From an uncultured Eubacteriales bacterium (lineage in GTDB: Bacteria; Bacillota; Clostridia; Oscillospirales; Acutalibacteraceae), in NCBI GenBank assembly GCA_900316615.1, contig ONDU01000002.1, forward strand, positions 1-64,000: a stretch of DNA of 64,000 nucleotides, given 5' to 3'. The notes under the pieces were generated by a model. It made no database searches and was not told the DNA's origin. It saw only the letters and a program-made list of their open reading frames with translations. Shown one piece after another: positions 54,539 through 62,847 of this stretch. The translations under genes were made by a program, and so were the position numbers. Position 1 is the first letter of the stretch; each line of letters starts with the position of its first letter.

Positions 54539-54623
54539 ATAAGGTTTAGGTCAAGCCTTTTTAAAGGCTTGCGGGTCGAGGGCAGAGTCCTCGTCAGGAT
54601 TTTTAAGGGTGAAACCCTTAAAC
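54539..54623 (+). repeat. Dispersed three-hairpin repeat, copy 10
   Basis: Hairpin 2 is CGAGGGC-AGA-GTCCTCG, in which one C has become T. The pair would be G-U in RNA but a mismatch in DNA. Hairpin 3 is AAGGGT-GAA-ACCCTT. Confidence 0.9.
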
Positions 54624-54640
54624 TCTCAATGCATAAAATC

Positions 54641-54666
54641 AAAAATGACGTGAAAACGTCATTTTT
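54641..54666 (+). terminator. Terminator before bcp
   Basis: AAAAATGACG-TGAAAA-CGTCATTTTT, a 10-bp stem whose last five bases make the U-run. Confidence 0.8.
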
Positions 54667-54718
54667 GCATATTAATATATAATATATAAATACAAATAAA
54701 AAAGAGGAGATTTAATCT

Positions 54719-55171
54719 ATGTTAGATGTAGGAACAAAGGCACCAGACTTCAGGCTTCCCGACCAGAACGGCGAGCTTCATTCCCTGGAGCAGTACAAAG
54801 GAAAAAAAGTAGTACTCTATTTCTATCCCAGAGATAATACAGCAGGCTGTACAAAGCAGGCCTGCGGCTTCGGAGAGCTTTATCCGTTGTTTACCGAAAA
54901 AAATGCTGTTGTAATAGGTATAAGCAAGGACAGCGTTGCATCGCATAAACGCTTTGAGCAAAAATATAATCTTCCGTTTACGATTCTTGCCGATACGGAG
55001 CTTTCTGCAATACAGGCTTATGACGTTTGGAAGGAAAAGAAAAATTACGGAAAGGTTTCTATGGGCGTTGTAAGAACAACTTACCTTATAGATGAAAACG
55101 GCATTATAGTAAAAGCTGTCGGAAAGGTAAAGGCTGCGGAAAATCCCGCTCAGATGCTGGGTGAGCTTTAA
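54719..55171 (+). CDS. bcp: Thiol peroxidase Bcp (peroxiredoxin)
   Basis: 150 residues. YFYPRDNTAGCTKQACGF holds the peroxidatic Cys and a second Cys five residues later, the atypical 2-Cys arrangement of Bcp/PrxQ. It reduces peroxides using thioredoxin. The N-terminus GTKAPDFRLPDQNG is typical. ATG 54719 follows GAGGAGA. The gene is alone, framed by terminators. Confidence 0.95.
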   Translation: MLDVGTKAPDFRLPDQNGELHSLEQYKGKKVVLYFYPRDNTAGCTKQACGFGELYPLFTEKNAVVIGISKDSVASHKRFEQKYNLPFTILADTELSAIQAYDVWKEKKNYGKVSMGVVRTTYLIDENGIIVKAVGKVKAAENPAQMLGEL

Positions 55172-55191
55172 CGCTTATATGAGCCGCTTTA

Positions 55192-55237
55192 AAAATCGGT
55201 ACGTATTAACGATAAAATGTTAATACGTACCGATTTT
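55192..55237 (+). terminator. Terminator of bcp
   Basis: A perfect 19-bp stem, AAAATCGGTACGTATTAAC with its complement, and an 8-base loop. A-rich sequence follows rather than U beyond the TTTT of the stem. Confidence 0.78.
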
Positions 55238-55427
55238 AAAAAAGTAAAAAAATTATGAACAAAATGCTTTTTTTGTAAATATGCAACACTAAAAAATCTT
55301 TAATTTGTATATACTGTGAAAAATATATTGCTTTTCAAAGATAAATATGTTCACGATTTTATAAAACGCAGTAAAAAGTTCAAAAATTGTTAATTAATGC
55401 TTTTATACTAAAATAAAGCCTTTTATG

Positions 55428-55456
55428 TTGACATTATAATATATTTATGTTATTCT
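55428..55456 (+). promoter_or_regulatory. Promoter of the 73-aa hypothetical gene
   Basis: TTGACA, a 17-base spacer and TATTCT, predicting a leader of about 105 bases. The remaining 55238-55427 holds only AT-rich sequence. Confidence 0.65.
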
Positions 55457-55567
55457 CATCCTGAAATATAACTAAAGGAAAGATAGAAATTTTCTGTTAA
55501 GGTTTTTGTCCGTACAGATAAACTTTAAAATGAGAAATATAATATAATGTGAAATAGGGGAATGGAA

Positions 55568-55789
55568 ATGAAAGCGAAGGTTATAACGTTAAAAAAGTTT
55601 TTAAAAAATCTGGACAGTGAACAAATAGTCAGAGTATTTCAGAACGGTGAGCCTGTATTTCCTGCTTGCTCGGTCAAAGAATTTAAAGCGTCCATACCGT
55701 ACCACGAGCTGAGGAAGAACAAGGTTATATATATGATAGAAAGACCTGTTCCGTATGGAAAGCTTATAAATGTACACGTTGAGAGGTAA
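55568..55789 (+). CDS. Small hypothetical protein, 73 aa
   Basis: 73 residues beginning MKAKVITLKKFLKNLDSEQ and containing VFQNGEPVFPACSV and MIERPVPYGKLINVHV. It has no membrane segment, signal peptide or recognised domain; a small alpha-beta fold is plausible. The start is ATG 55568, seven bases after AGGGG; an ATG six bases earlier is too close. It has a good promoter and a long leader. It lies 52 bases before the asparaginase-like gene and may share its message. Function unknown. Confidence 0.65.
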   Translation: MKAKVITLKKFLKNLDSEQIVRVFQNGEPVFPACSVKEFKASIPYHELRKNKVIYMIERPVPYGKLINVHVER

Positions 55790-55841
55790 GGGCAAAAAAT
55801 AAAAAGCATTTATTTTTAAATTTAGGATAAGGTTAAAAAAT

Positions 55842-56870
55842 ATGAATATATTGCTCATACTTACAGGCGGTACGATAGCCTGTAAAACCGTAAATTCAAC
55901 AATGGAGCCTGCTCCCGAAAATGCATTGGATATTCTGCGTATGTATAGAGCCGAAAATCCGTACTGCGACATAAATTTTATTATTGAGCAGCCCTTTACC
56001 ATACTAAGCGAAAACTATACGGCAGAGGCTTACAATATGCTGATAGACTTTATATCGGAAATAAAAGCTTCTGATTATGACGGAATAATAATAACTCACG
56101 GCTCAGATACGCTTTCGTATACCTCTGCACTTATCGGAATGCTTATGAGAAATACCGATATTCCTATTATGATAACAGCCGCCGACTATCCTTTGGATAA
56201 TCAGTGTTCAAACGGACTGTCCAATTTTTCGGCGTGCGTGGAATTTATAAGAAAAAAGCTGTCAGGCGGTATTTTTACTGTCTACGGCGAAAAAAACAAG
56301 CCTGTCGTATATCTCTCAACGAGAATTTGCGAAGCCGACCCCTTAAACGACAGATTTTCTCCTTTCGGTGACGGTGTAATTGCAGAATTTGAAAACGGCA
56401 GTCTTAAAAATTTCAATACGGCTTTGGCGGAAAAACTGAAAAATCAAAGGCATTCCGACAATTTCTTTATATCAAAGCCCGTTATAAAAAACGATGTTCT
56501 TCTTATAAAAAATTATCCCAATCAGAATTTTAATTTCTATAATATATCCGGAGCAAAAGCAGTTGTAATATATATGTACCACAGTGCAACCGCCTGTACA
56601 ACAGGCAAAAATACAAATATATGCAGATTTATTGAAAAATGTAATTCGGAAAAAATTCCAGTTTACCTTGCTTCTTTCAAGCACAGAAAAGAAAAGTATG
56701 CTACTTCTTCCGAAATAGAAAAATATAATGCGGCAAAGCTTTTCAATATATCCAAGGAATGTGCTTATATCAAAGCCTTGCTTGCATTTAATCAGTGCGG
56801 ACTTTCTCCTGACTATGTTATGAACTCTGATATATACTTTGAATCTGACAACAGTCTGAGCGGAGAATAG
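55842..56870 (+). CDS. Asparaginase/glutaminase-family protein
   Basis: 342 residues. The N-terminal LTGGTIACK carries the nucleophilic Thr of the family. THGSDTLSYTSA corresponds to the second catalytic motif, usually HGTDT, here with Ser for Thr. A C-terminal domain follows but is weakly conserved. Probable hydrolysis of asparagine or a related amide; the activity is not assured because of the substitution. No signal peptide, so it is likely cytoplasmic. Downstream is a four-way-junction element. Confidence 0.75.
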   Translation: MNILLILTGGTIACKTVNSTMEPAPENALDILRMYRAENPYCDINFIIEQPFTILSENYTAEAYNMLIDFISEIKASDYDGIIITHGSDTLSYTSALIGMLMRNTDIPIMITAADYPLDNQCSNGLSNFSACVEFIRKKLSGGIFTVYGEKNKPVVYLSTRICEADPLNDRFSPFGDGVIAEFENGSLKNFNTALAEKLKNQRHSDNFFISKPVIKNDVLLIKNYPNQNFNFYNISGAKAVVIYMYHSATACTTGKNTNICRFIEKCNSEKIPVYLASFKHRKEKYATSSEIEKYNAAKLFNISKECAYIKALLAFNQCGLSPDYVMNSDIYFESDNSLSGE

Positions 56871-56899
56871 GCGGAGAATAAAATGTCGGACATACGAAC

Positions 56900-57013
56900 G
56901 GCTTCTGGCGATTGCCGAATCAAAATACAAAGTATTTTGATTTAAAAAAGTTCATTCTGAACTTTTTTACATACTCGTGAAGCTTCACGAGTATGCGGCA
57001 ATCGCCCGAAGCC
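56900..57013. repeat. Four-way-junction element B (outer stem plus three abutting hairpins)
   Basis: The outer stem is GGCTTC-T-GGCGATTGCCG (56900-56917) with CGGCAATCGCC-C-GAAGCC (56996-57013), 17 of 18 paired. Inside, with no unpaired base between them, are an 11-bp hairpin (56918-56942, AATCAAAATAC-AAA...), a 12-bp hairpin (56943-56969, TAAAAAAGTTCA-TTC...) and a 26-base perfect palindrome (56970-56995, CATACTCGTGAAG...). It lies between convergent genes. It shares GGCGATTGC with element A at 34846-34938. Confidence 0.92.
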
Positions 57014-57040
57014 TTGTCTGTAATATACTCAGGGTGTTGC

Positions 57041-58561
57041 TTAAATCCACTCCAATATTCCAAGGAAAGAATATAATACCGAAATAATTATAAATGCTGT
57101 TATATGAATAATCTTTTCTTCAACAAGCAAGCCGATAAATTCTCTGAGGAAAGCGTTCGGAAAAAAGTAAAACTTTGTCTTACAGCCCATACCTTTGGCT
57201 TTCATCTGATTTTTATTTGCAAGCATATAGCTTCTGAAAACGTGATAATTTGTAGTAGAGAATGCTGTTTCGGGATTTTCTCCGCCTTTGAAATCTTCCG
57301 AAATAATCTTTTTGGAGAACTGCATATTCTGAAAGGTATTTACGGATTTGTCCTCTTTCAGAATTTGTTCTTCCGGAATGTTCTGCTGAAGAAGGTATCT
57401 TTTCATAGCCTCAGCCTCGGAGATTATTTCATCGCTTCCCTGCCCTCCTGACGGAACAAATTTTGCGTGTTTTCCGGTTTTTTGGTACTGTGTTTTTTCA
57501 AACTGTACAGCTTTGTCAACACGTCCCCTCAGAAGCGGAGTAAGCGAACCGTCATTTCTTATAGCACAGCCGAGAATAATGATATAGTCCTTGTTATATA
57601 CGGGGGTATATCTTGCTGCCGAAGAAGCACAGACTATCGTTGAAAAAAGCATACATTCCATATAAAGAATAACAGACCATAACGGTGTTCTTATCATAGT
57701 AAGAATTCTTTCTTCGTCATAAGAGCCTGTAAACTGCATATTACTGAATATATAAAAAAGTATTATGCTTGAAGCCCATACCACACCCAGAATGATACCA
57801 AGCATATTTAACGGGCGGAAGCCCTCGTGGATAATAAGAGAAACATTGCTTACAGAAACAAATATTGACATTATAAACATAACGGGTATCGAAAGCAGAC
57901 AAAACATCTTGACGGAATTATTTAAATTAGACGCAAAAAGTCCGAAATAACACATACCGTTATAATATTGGGCATATTGAAAAAATGTAGTCATTGCATA
58001 TAAAAACTGGTGAAGGCAGAATAAAGAAACACCTCCGTATAAAATCATATCATATGAATATTCTGCAAGCTTAATTTTTTCAAAAAACGAATATCCGGTA
58101 ATTATTGTAAATACCAGCAATACCAGTAAAATCACTACTTCAACTGCCAGCGACCCGGAAAAATCAAATAACGATTTATTTATTATTATATTGAAATAAG
58201 TAACTTTTAAAGGTATTAAATACGTGTTTTGCTTGCCGTTTAATTTATAGGATACATTTAAACAGCTTTCTCCCTTATCAAACGCAGAAATATCAAATTT
58301 TACAATCTTACTGCTGCGGTCAAAGTTTATTTTGTTAATTTTTACTATATTTTCCTTTTCGTCATCAAATGTTACGGTTGCATCAGCCAGACACTTCTCA
58401 ATTTCATCATACGTATATTTTTCATAATCAGAATAAATGAGATTGTCGGCAGAAATCAGAAGAGAATATTTATTTCCGACATTCATCATGAATAAAGCTG
58501 AGAACAGTACAGCCGCAACAGTAAATACAATAAGAAACAGAAATCTTTTTTTGAGCTTCAA
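57041..58561 (-). CDS. Polytopic membrane protein with C-terminal DUF218 (YdcF/SanA-like) domain
   Basis: 506 residues. After an N-terminal membrane segment (about 8-27) comes an extracytoplasmic domain of about 100 residues, then about six membrane segments (130-315). A DUF218 domain begins DYIIILGCAIRNDGSLTPLL and includes VPSGGQGSDE, SEAEAMKRYL and VNTFQNMQFS. A last membrane pair follows. DUF218 proteins are implicated in envelope or lipid-carrier metabolism; the reaction is not established. TTG 58561 follows AGGAGGTG. Confidence 0.82.
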   Translation of the reverse strand: MKLKKRFLFLIVFTVAAVLFSALFMMNVGNKYSLLISADNLIYSDYEKYTYDEIEKCLADATVTFDDEKENIVKINKINFDRSSKIVKFDISAFDKGESCLNVSYKLNGKQNTYLIPLKVTYFNIIINKSLFDFSGSLAVEVVILLVLLVFTIITGYSFFEKIKLAEYSYDMILYGGVSLFCLHQFLYAMTTFFQYAQYYNGMCYFGLFASNLNNSVKMFCLLSIPVMFIMSIFVSVSNVSLIIHEGFRPLNMLGIILGVVWASSIILFYIFSNMQFTGSYDEERILTMIRTPLWSVILYMECMLFSTIVCASSAARYTPVYNKDYIIILGCAIRNDGSLTPLLRGRVDKAVQFEKTQYQKTGKHAKFVPSGGQGSDEIISEAEAMKRYLLQQNIPEEQILKEDKSVNTFQNMQFSKKIISEDFKGGENPETAFSTTNYHVFRSYMLANKNQMKAKGMGCKTKFYFFPNAFLREFIGLLVEEKIIHITAFIIISVLYSFLGILEWI

Positions 58562-58591
58562 GATAAAAGCACCTCCTGTGCAGGCAAAATT

Positions 58592-59059
58592 TTATTTTAC
58601 TTTATTATATACTTTTTCTTTTATAAGTTCAAACAGTTCTCTCAATCTGAGAATATCCTTTTTCAGATAAAGATAACCGAATACAGCCTCGAAGCCTGTT
58701 GCGGTGTGATAATCGTCCTTTTCGGCGTTCTTAGGTATGCAGTGTACATTCGCATTCTTCCCTCTTTTAAAAATGACTCTTTCGTCTTCCGTAAGGTGAG
58801 GCTCAATTACGGCTAGACATTCCGCCTGAAATTTACAGTTTACAACGCTTACTTTTCTGATGTTAAGCTGTCCGACAGGGCGGTTGGCAAGAGAAATTAT
58901 ATACTCTCTTACCATTAAGTCATAAACGCTGTCGCCTATAAATGAGAGCGTAAGCACTGATACCTGCCTTAAATCCACATCGCACGAAAGCAGACTGTCA
59001 ATGTTATTATTCAACGAAATCAAATTCAAGCTCATATATGGAAACCGTATCCCCCTCAT
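58592..59059 (-). CDS. mrnC: Mini-ribonuclease 3
   Basis: 155 residues, a single RNase III catalytic domain without a dsRNA-binding domain. LTLSFIGDSVYDLMVREY carries the first acidic residues and YHTATGFEAVFGYLYL the second acidic motif. It matures 23S rRNA ends with L3 in Bacillus. The start is uncertain: ATG 59059 has AGGT six bases upstream and lies inside the end of obgE, while ATG 59035 has AGGGGG 15 bases upstream. It overlaps obgE either way. Confidence 0.9.
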   Translation of the reverse strand: MRGIRFPYMSLNLISLNNNIDSLLSCDVDLRQVSVLTLSFIGDSVYDLMVREYIISLANRPVGQLNIRKVSVVNCKFQAECLAVIEPHLTEDERVIFKRGKNANVHCIPKNAEKDDYHTATGFEAVFGYLYLKKDILRLRELFELIKEKVYNKVK

Positions 59060-60278
59060 TTATACCTGCTTCACGGAGAGCATCTATAACTCCTCCGCTT
59101 ATCAGAACCCTCTGAAAATATTGCAGAGACTCATAATCATCAAAGTTTACTGATTTCATAATATTGAAAAGCCATTTAGCCTCGACAAAATAAACTCCGT
59201 CATGCTTTGTAATCTTAACATTACTTCTGTCTATTTTTTCGGGCTGGACTATCGGAGCAGGCTCAGCTTCATACCTTGTTATGGGCGGAAGCTTGCTTAG
59301 CATTTCAAGAATTTTCTTCAGCAAATCGTCAACACCCTCGTTTATCGGTGCCATTAAAGGGAAAAATTCGTAACCCTTTTCCTCAACATATTTTTTGAAA
59401 TCCTCTATCTGCTCTTCCGTTGCCAAATCGCACTTGTTTCCTGCCACTATCATAGGTCTTTTTGCAAGCTCAGGATTGAACCTTTCAAGCTCACGGTTTA
59501 TAATCTCGAAATCCTCTTTAGGATTTCGTGCTTCACTGCCAGATACATCTACAATATGAACAAGCATTCTGCAACGCTCCACATGACGCAGAAACTGATG
59601 TCCGAGACCTACGCCTTCCCATGCACCCTCTACAAGTCCGGGAATATCCGCCATTACAAAGGAATTTCCCTCACCCATACTTACTACTCCCAGAACAGGG
59701 GTTATTGTAGTAAAGTGATAATTTGCTATGATAGGCTTTGCCTGACTTACAACAGATACCAGTGTGCTTTTTCCGACGTTCGGAAAGCCTACCAGTCCCA
59801 CATCGGCAAGAAGCTTCAGCTCAAGCGTGACCTCGTATTCTTCTCCCGGCATACCCGGCTTTGCAAATCTGGGAACCTGTCTTGTAGGTGTTGCAAAGTG
59901 TATGTTTCCCCAGCCGCCGTTTCCGCCCCTTGCAACAAGAACAGGTTCTTTTCCCGATACATCGGCAAGAAGTCTGCCTGTTTCGGCATCCTTTACAAGA
60001 GTTCCTCTGGGTACTTTTATTATCAAATCCTCAGCGTTCTTTCCCGAGCTTCTGCGGGCTTTTCCGTTTTCACCTTTCTGTGCTATATATTTCCTTTTGT
60101 ACCTGAAGTCGGCAAGTGTTGACAGATTGTCGTCAGCAAGAAACAGCACGCTTCCGCCTCTTCCTCCGTCGCCTCCGTCGGGACCTCCTGCGGCTACGTA
60201 CTTTTCCCTGTGAAATGATACCGCACCGTCGCCGCCGTCACCTGCTTTTATAAAAATTTTTGTCTTATCTACAAACAT
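59007..60278 (-). CDS. obgE: GTPase ObgE/CgtA
   Basis: 423 residues. The Gly-rich Obg fold is at 1-158 (GDGGDGAVSFHREKYVA). The G domain has GFPNVGKSTL, DIPGLVEGA and NKCDL. The C-terminal OCT domain spans about 340-423. It acts in 50S assembly and stress and growth control. The start is taken as ATG 60278 (MFVDKTKIFIKAG); a GTG three codons earlier is possible. It lies in the usual position downstream of the rplU-prp-rpmA cluster. Confidence 0.96.
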   Translation of the reverse strand: MFVDKTKIFIKAGDGGDGAVSFHREKYVAAGGPDGGDGGRGGSVLFLADDNLSTLADFRYKRKYIAQKGENGKARRSSGKNAEDLIIKVPRGTLVKDAETGRLLADVSGKEPVLVARGGNGGWGNIHFATPTRQVPRFAKPGMPGEEYEVTLELKLLADVGLVGFPNVGKSTLVSVVSQAKPIIANYHFTTITPVLGVVSMGEGNSFVMADIPGLVEGAWEGVGLGHQFLRHVERCRMLVHIVDVSGSEARNPKEDFEIINRELERFNPELAKRPMIVAGNKCDLATEEQIEDFKKYVEEKGYEFFPLMAPINEGVDDLLKKILEMLSKLPPITRYEAEPAPIVQPEKIDRSNVKITKHDGVYFVEAKWLFNIMKSVNFDDYESLQYFQRVLISGGVIDALREAGINEGDTVSIYELEFDFVE

Positions 60279-60293
60279 CAGCTCCACAACCTT

Positions 60294-60671
60294 TCATAAT
60301 AATCCTTTAAGTCCGAATTTATCCTGTAAATCCTTAATTCCGTCAAATATTTCCTGTCGGGAAAAATTGTTTGTTTCAAGAAATTCTTCGCTCTTACTGT
60401 TCAGATACGAATAAAAATCCAGCCCTAATTCAAGTATATCCAAGGATTTATTGTTTTCTATTTTTTCGTACAGTATATTTTCGGCAAAATCAATTTCACC
60501 TTTATCTATAAGACTATACAGGTAGAGAAAATCATCGCTGTTATTACGGCTTTCATAGTGATTTTCTGCGGTGAGGCTGAAATCCCTGTTTTTTCTGTGA
60601 AAAACAACTTCGGCAATATATCTTGAAATAATCTCTATCTGCCTTATAAGATAATCTTGTGAGAAGTACAT
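60294..60671 (-). CDS. DUF6483-like hypothetical protein
   Basis: 125 residues, predicted all-helical and acidic, starting MYFSQDYLIRQIEIISRYIA and containing LYSLIDKGEIDFAENILYE and a final LQDKFGL. The N-terminal pattern of a DYL..QIE..., typical of DUF6483, is seen in many Clostridia; function unknown. It lies 15 bases upstream of obgE, likely in one message, and downstream of the rpmA terminator. Confidence 0.65.
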   Translation of the reverse strand: MYFSQDYLIRQIEIISRYIAEVVFHRKNRDFSLTAENHYESRNNSDDFLYLYSLIDKGEIDFAENILYEKIENNKSLDILELGLDFYSYLNSKSEEFLETNNFSRQEIFDGIKDLQDKFGLKGLL

Positions 60672-60707
60672 AAGCCCTCCTGAAAGTACGCAAATTACCG
60701 TACTTAA

Positions 60708-60741
60708 AGAAAGAGGACGGAATTATATTCAATCCGTCCTC
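60708..60741 (-). terminator. Terminator of the rplU-prp-rpmA unit
   Basis: On the minus strand GAGGACGGA and TCCGTCCTC pair across 11 bases, followed by TTTCTTT. A smaller hairpin, AAGTACG/CGTACTT, lies just beyond it (60685-60705). Confidence 0.85.
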
Positions 60742-60774
60742 AATAAAAAGTCTTTTAACAGTATGATGAACAGC

Positions 60775-61059
60775 TTACTGCTGTACAGCGTAAACGCTTA
60801 CACGCTTTCTGTCACGACCAAGACGCTCGTAACGAACAACACCGTCAATTTTTGCAAACAGTGTGTCATCTGAGCCAAGTCCTACATTTTCACCGGGATG
60901 AATGTGTGTGCCGCGCTGCTTGTAAAGGATATTTCCTGCCTTTACAAACTGACCGTCAGCACGCTTTGCACCAAGTCTTTTTGACTCGGAATCACGTCCG
61001 TTCTTTGTAGAACCCATACCTTTTTTATGAGCCAGAAGCTGAATGTTTATCTTTAACAT
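60775..61059 (-). CDS. rpmA: 50S ribosomal protein L27
   Basis: 94 residues. The N-terminus [16 protein letters not shown] has the Firmicutes extension that the protease Prp removes before incorporation, leaving HKKG at the new end. The core [18 protein letters not shown] and [14 protein letters not shown] are canonical. It is the last gene of rplU-prp-rpmA, four bases after prp. Confidence 0.97.
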   Translation of the reverse strand: MLKINIQLLAHKKGMGSTKNGRDSESKRLGAKRADGQFVKAGNILYKQRGTHIHPGENVGLGSDDTLFAKIDGVVRYERLGRDRKRVSVYAVQQ

Positions 61060-61063
61060 TTGG

Positions 61064-61384
61064 TTACACCTCCGTAGTTTTTACAATTATATAATCGGGA
61101 TACTGCTCCTCCAAAAGAAGCATATGCAGACGAAAGCCCTGCAAAACATCTCTGCAGCAGGCTGCGTCCTTAGAGAAAATCCTGAGCATTATATTGCCCT
61201 CATCTGCCTGAGCTTCGGCAGATATTTTCATAATTTCGGTTACGGTATTAGCCGTCATAAGTCCTGCTGACGAAACAGCGGAACAAACTATATCGCTTCC
61301 ACTTTCGGCATATCCGGAATGACCTCTCAGCCTGAAGCCTACCATATCCCCGTCAGCCAGCGTGTATAAGCTTACCTCAATCAT
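61064..61384 (-). CDS. prp: Ribosomal-processing cysteine protease Prp
   Basis: 106 residues. [20 protein letters not shown] contains the catalytic His (GHSGYAESG) and Cys (DIVCSAVS). Prp cuts the N-terminal extension of L27, encoded next to it. It sits between rplU and rpmA, with gaps of two and four bases. Confidence 0.94.
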   Translation of the reverse strand: MIEVSLYTLADGDMVGFRLRGHSGYAESGSDIVCSAVSSAGLMTANTVTEIMKISAEAQADEGNIMLRIFSKDAACCRDVLQGFRLHMLLLEEQYPDYIIVKTTEV

Positions 61385-61386
61385 GA

Positions 61387-61695
61387 TTAAGCGTTTATGG
61401 ACTGAATTTCAACCTTTGTATACGGCTGTCTGTGTCCCATTTTTCTCTTTTCGCCCTTCTTAGGCTTGTAGGTAGAAACCGTAATTTTCTTAGCCTTACC
61501 TGTCTTGATAACCTTTGCCGTTACGGCTGCACCCTCAACGTAGGGATTGCCGACCTTTATGCCGTTATCATCTGAAAGTGCAACAACCTTGAAGTCAACC
61601 GTTGCATCGTCCTCTACGCCAAGCTTTTCAACGAAGATAACATCGCCGTTAGATACCTTGTACTGCTTGCCGCCTGTTTCGATAATTGCGTACAT
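61387..61695 (-). CDS. rplU: 50S ribosomal protein L21
   Basis: 102 residues. [19 protein letters not shown] is the canonical start, with a C-terminal [19 protein letters not shown]. The start is ATG 61695, eight bases after AAGGTGG. It leads the rplU-prp-rpmA unit, behind a structured leader. Confidence 0.96.
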   Translation of the reverse strand: MYAIIETGGKQYKVSNGDVIFVEKLGVEDDATVDFKVVALSDDNGIKVGNPYVEGAAVTAKVIKTGKAKKITVSTYKPKKGEKRKMGHRQPYTKVEIQSINA

Positions 61696-61778
61696 ATCCT
61701 GTACCACCTTTTACTTATAGACTCGCTACCGTACGGGGGGAACATAAAATTCGCTTACAAAACCCCACAGTAAGCGGT
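61696..61778 (-). ncRNA. Probable L21 leader RNA (5' UTR of rplU)
   Basis: The leader holds the hairpin CGCTTAC/GTAAGCG with an 11-base loop containing GGGG (61752-61776). It also has a CCCCCC run (61735-61740) that could pair with that loop as a pseudoknot, and CCGTACGG. This fits the autoregulatory L21 leader known in Firmicutes, judged by position and features, not by a covariance search. Confidence 0.6.
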
Positions 61779-61784
61779 ATGACT

Positions 61785-61813
61785 ATACTACCAAATAAAC
61801 GGATCTTTGTCAA
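61785..61813 (-). promoter_or_regulatory. Promoter of rplU
   Basis: On the minus strand, TTGACA, a 17-base spacer and TAGTAT. Confidence 0.75.
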
Positions 61814-61877
61814 CAGGAAATTTTCTTGAATTTGAAGTCATAATGCAGGATTTTATTATGTAACAAAACGGAATTTC

Positions 61878-62417
61878 TTATTTTTTTCTGCTTTTCAGCA
61901 TTTCTATCTTTACCTCGGGCTTGAGATACATTTTTAAAGAATTCATTATTTTTTCGTTCGGTGCAAAAATAACCATAATTCTTCCGTATTTGTTTGTAAG
62001 TACGATAAATCTGTGCTGAGAGGTATCGGAAATATCTGTGCCGAGATGCATAACCTTGTTGCACTTTGCGTCACTCAGACGGTTTTCCTCAACGGTATCC
62101 ATACCCTCTATGCGGTTTATGTCTATGCTCAGTATTTCCTTGCGTCTGCGTTTTGCCATAATCTTGTCTATCTGAAGATTATTGTTCGTAACCGTGTATT
62201 CATATTCCACGTTTCTGCCTGTTATTACGTACCAGCAGAAGTAAATGTCAAATGCCGCAAGAAAAAAGCCTACTATCACGAAATAGAAATTTATCAGAAT
62301 TCCGAATAAAAATCCGATTGCAACTATTCCCAGAACGCTCAGTATCATTACTATGCTTATAATTAAGTCCCTGCTTGTCTTTTTGTGAGCTACAATTTGT
62401 TCAACGTATGAGTCCAT
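61878..62417 (-). CDS. DUF6106-like membrane protein
   Basis: 179 residues with two transmembrane segments (about 20-40 and 44-66). A C-terminal domain of PH-like pattern includes YEYTVTNNNLQIDKIM and a RHRFIVLT-like strand (QHRFIVLTNKYG). The C-terminus is basic. It resembles a small Clostridia family near DUF6106; function unknown. The start is ATG 62417 with GGAG 11 bases upstream; the frame is open twelve codons farther. It lies between the rplU promoter and the tRNA cluster. Confidence 0.55.
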   Translation of the reverse strand: MDSYVEQIVAHKKTSRDLIISIVMILSVLGIVAIGFLFGILINFYFVIVGFFLAAFDIYFCWYVITGRNVEYEYTVTNNNLQIDKIMAKRRRKEILSIDINRIEGMDTVEENRLSDAKCNKVMHLGTDISDTSQHRFIVLTNKYGRIMVIFAPNEKIMNSLKMYLKPEVKIEMLKSRKK

Positions 62418-62533
62418 AACGATAAATACTCCAATCCTGTAATAAAAGTTCAATAGTATTTTATCATCTTAATATGTTTAAATCAAGCATAAATAACAAA
62501 TTTAAAATTCTGACAATTTTTTAAAAATAAATG

Positions 62534-62562
62534 TTGACATTATAAAAAAATTATTGTATAAT
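62534..62562 (+). promoter_or_regulatory. Promoter of the tRNA-Met/tRNA-Glu pair
   Basis: A perfect TTGACA, 17-base spacer and TATAAT. The first tRNA begins 36 bases beyond. Confidence 0.93.
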
Positions 62563-62598
62563 AACCGTTGTCGACTAATGAATGGTTAGTTGTCATAT

Positions 62599-62675
62599 GG
62601 CGGAATAGCTCAGCTGGCTAGAGCATTCGGTTCATACCCGAAGTGTCGTAGGTTCAAGTCCTATTTCCGCTACCA
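62599..62675 (+). tRNA. tRNA-Met(CAT), elongator type
   Basis: 77 bases with encoded CCA. The acceptor is GGCGGAA/TTCCGCT, the anticodon loop is TTCATAC within stem TTCGG/CCGAA, and the T arm is GTAGG-TTCAAGT-CCTAT. The anticodon stem lacks the three G-C pairs of initiator tRNA. tRNA-Ile(CAU) is a less likely alternative. Confidence 0.93.
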
Positions 62676-62678
62676 TAC

Positions 62679-62753
62679 GGCCCGGTGGTCAAGCGGTCAA
62701 GACACCGCCCTTTCACGGCGGTAACACGAGTTCGATTCTCGTCCGGGTCACCA
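62679..62753 (+). tRNA. tRNA-Glu(TTC)
   Basis: 75 bases with CCA. The acceptor is GGCCCGG/CCGGGTC, the anticodon loop CTTTCAC within stem CCGCC/GGCGG, and the T arm is CGAGT-TCGATTC-TCG in outline. It begins three bases after tRNA-Met. Confidence 0.94.
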
Positions 62754-62763
62754 AATAATACAT

Positions 62764-62796
62764 AAAAAGCGAGTTGTTTTTCAACTCGCTTTTTGC
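62764..62796 (+). terminator. Terminator of the tRNA pair
   Basis: AAAAAGCGAGTTG and CAACTCGCTTTTT flank a five-T loop; the stem end makes the U-run. Confidence 0.9.
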
Positions 62797-62798
62797 TT

Positions 62799-62843
62799 TA
62801 AAGACTTTTCAACATTTTAAGCCGAAATGTTGAAAAGTCTTTA
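62799..62843 (-). terminator. Terminator of the penicillin-binding protein gene
   Basis: AAAGACTTTTCAACATTT and its complement form an 18-bp perfect stem with a loop of about eight bases. It lies directly after the minus-strand gene. Confidence 0.82.
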
Positions 62844-62847
62844 ATTT

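Noticed and set aside
62799..62843. TTTTCAACAT words as DnaA boxes
   Set aside because: They form the arms of an 18-bp terminator stem.
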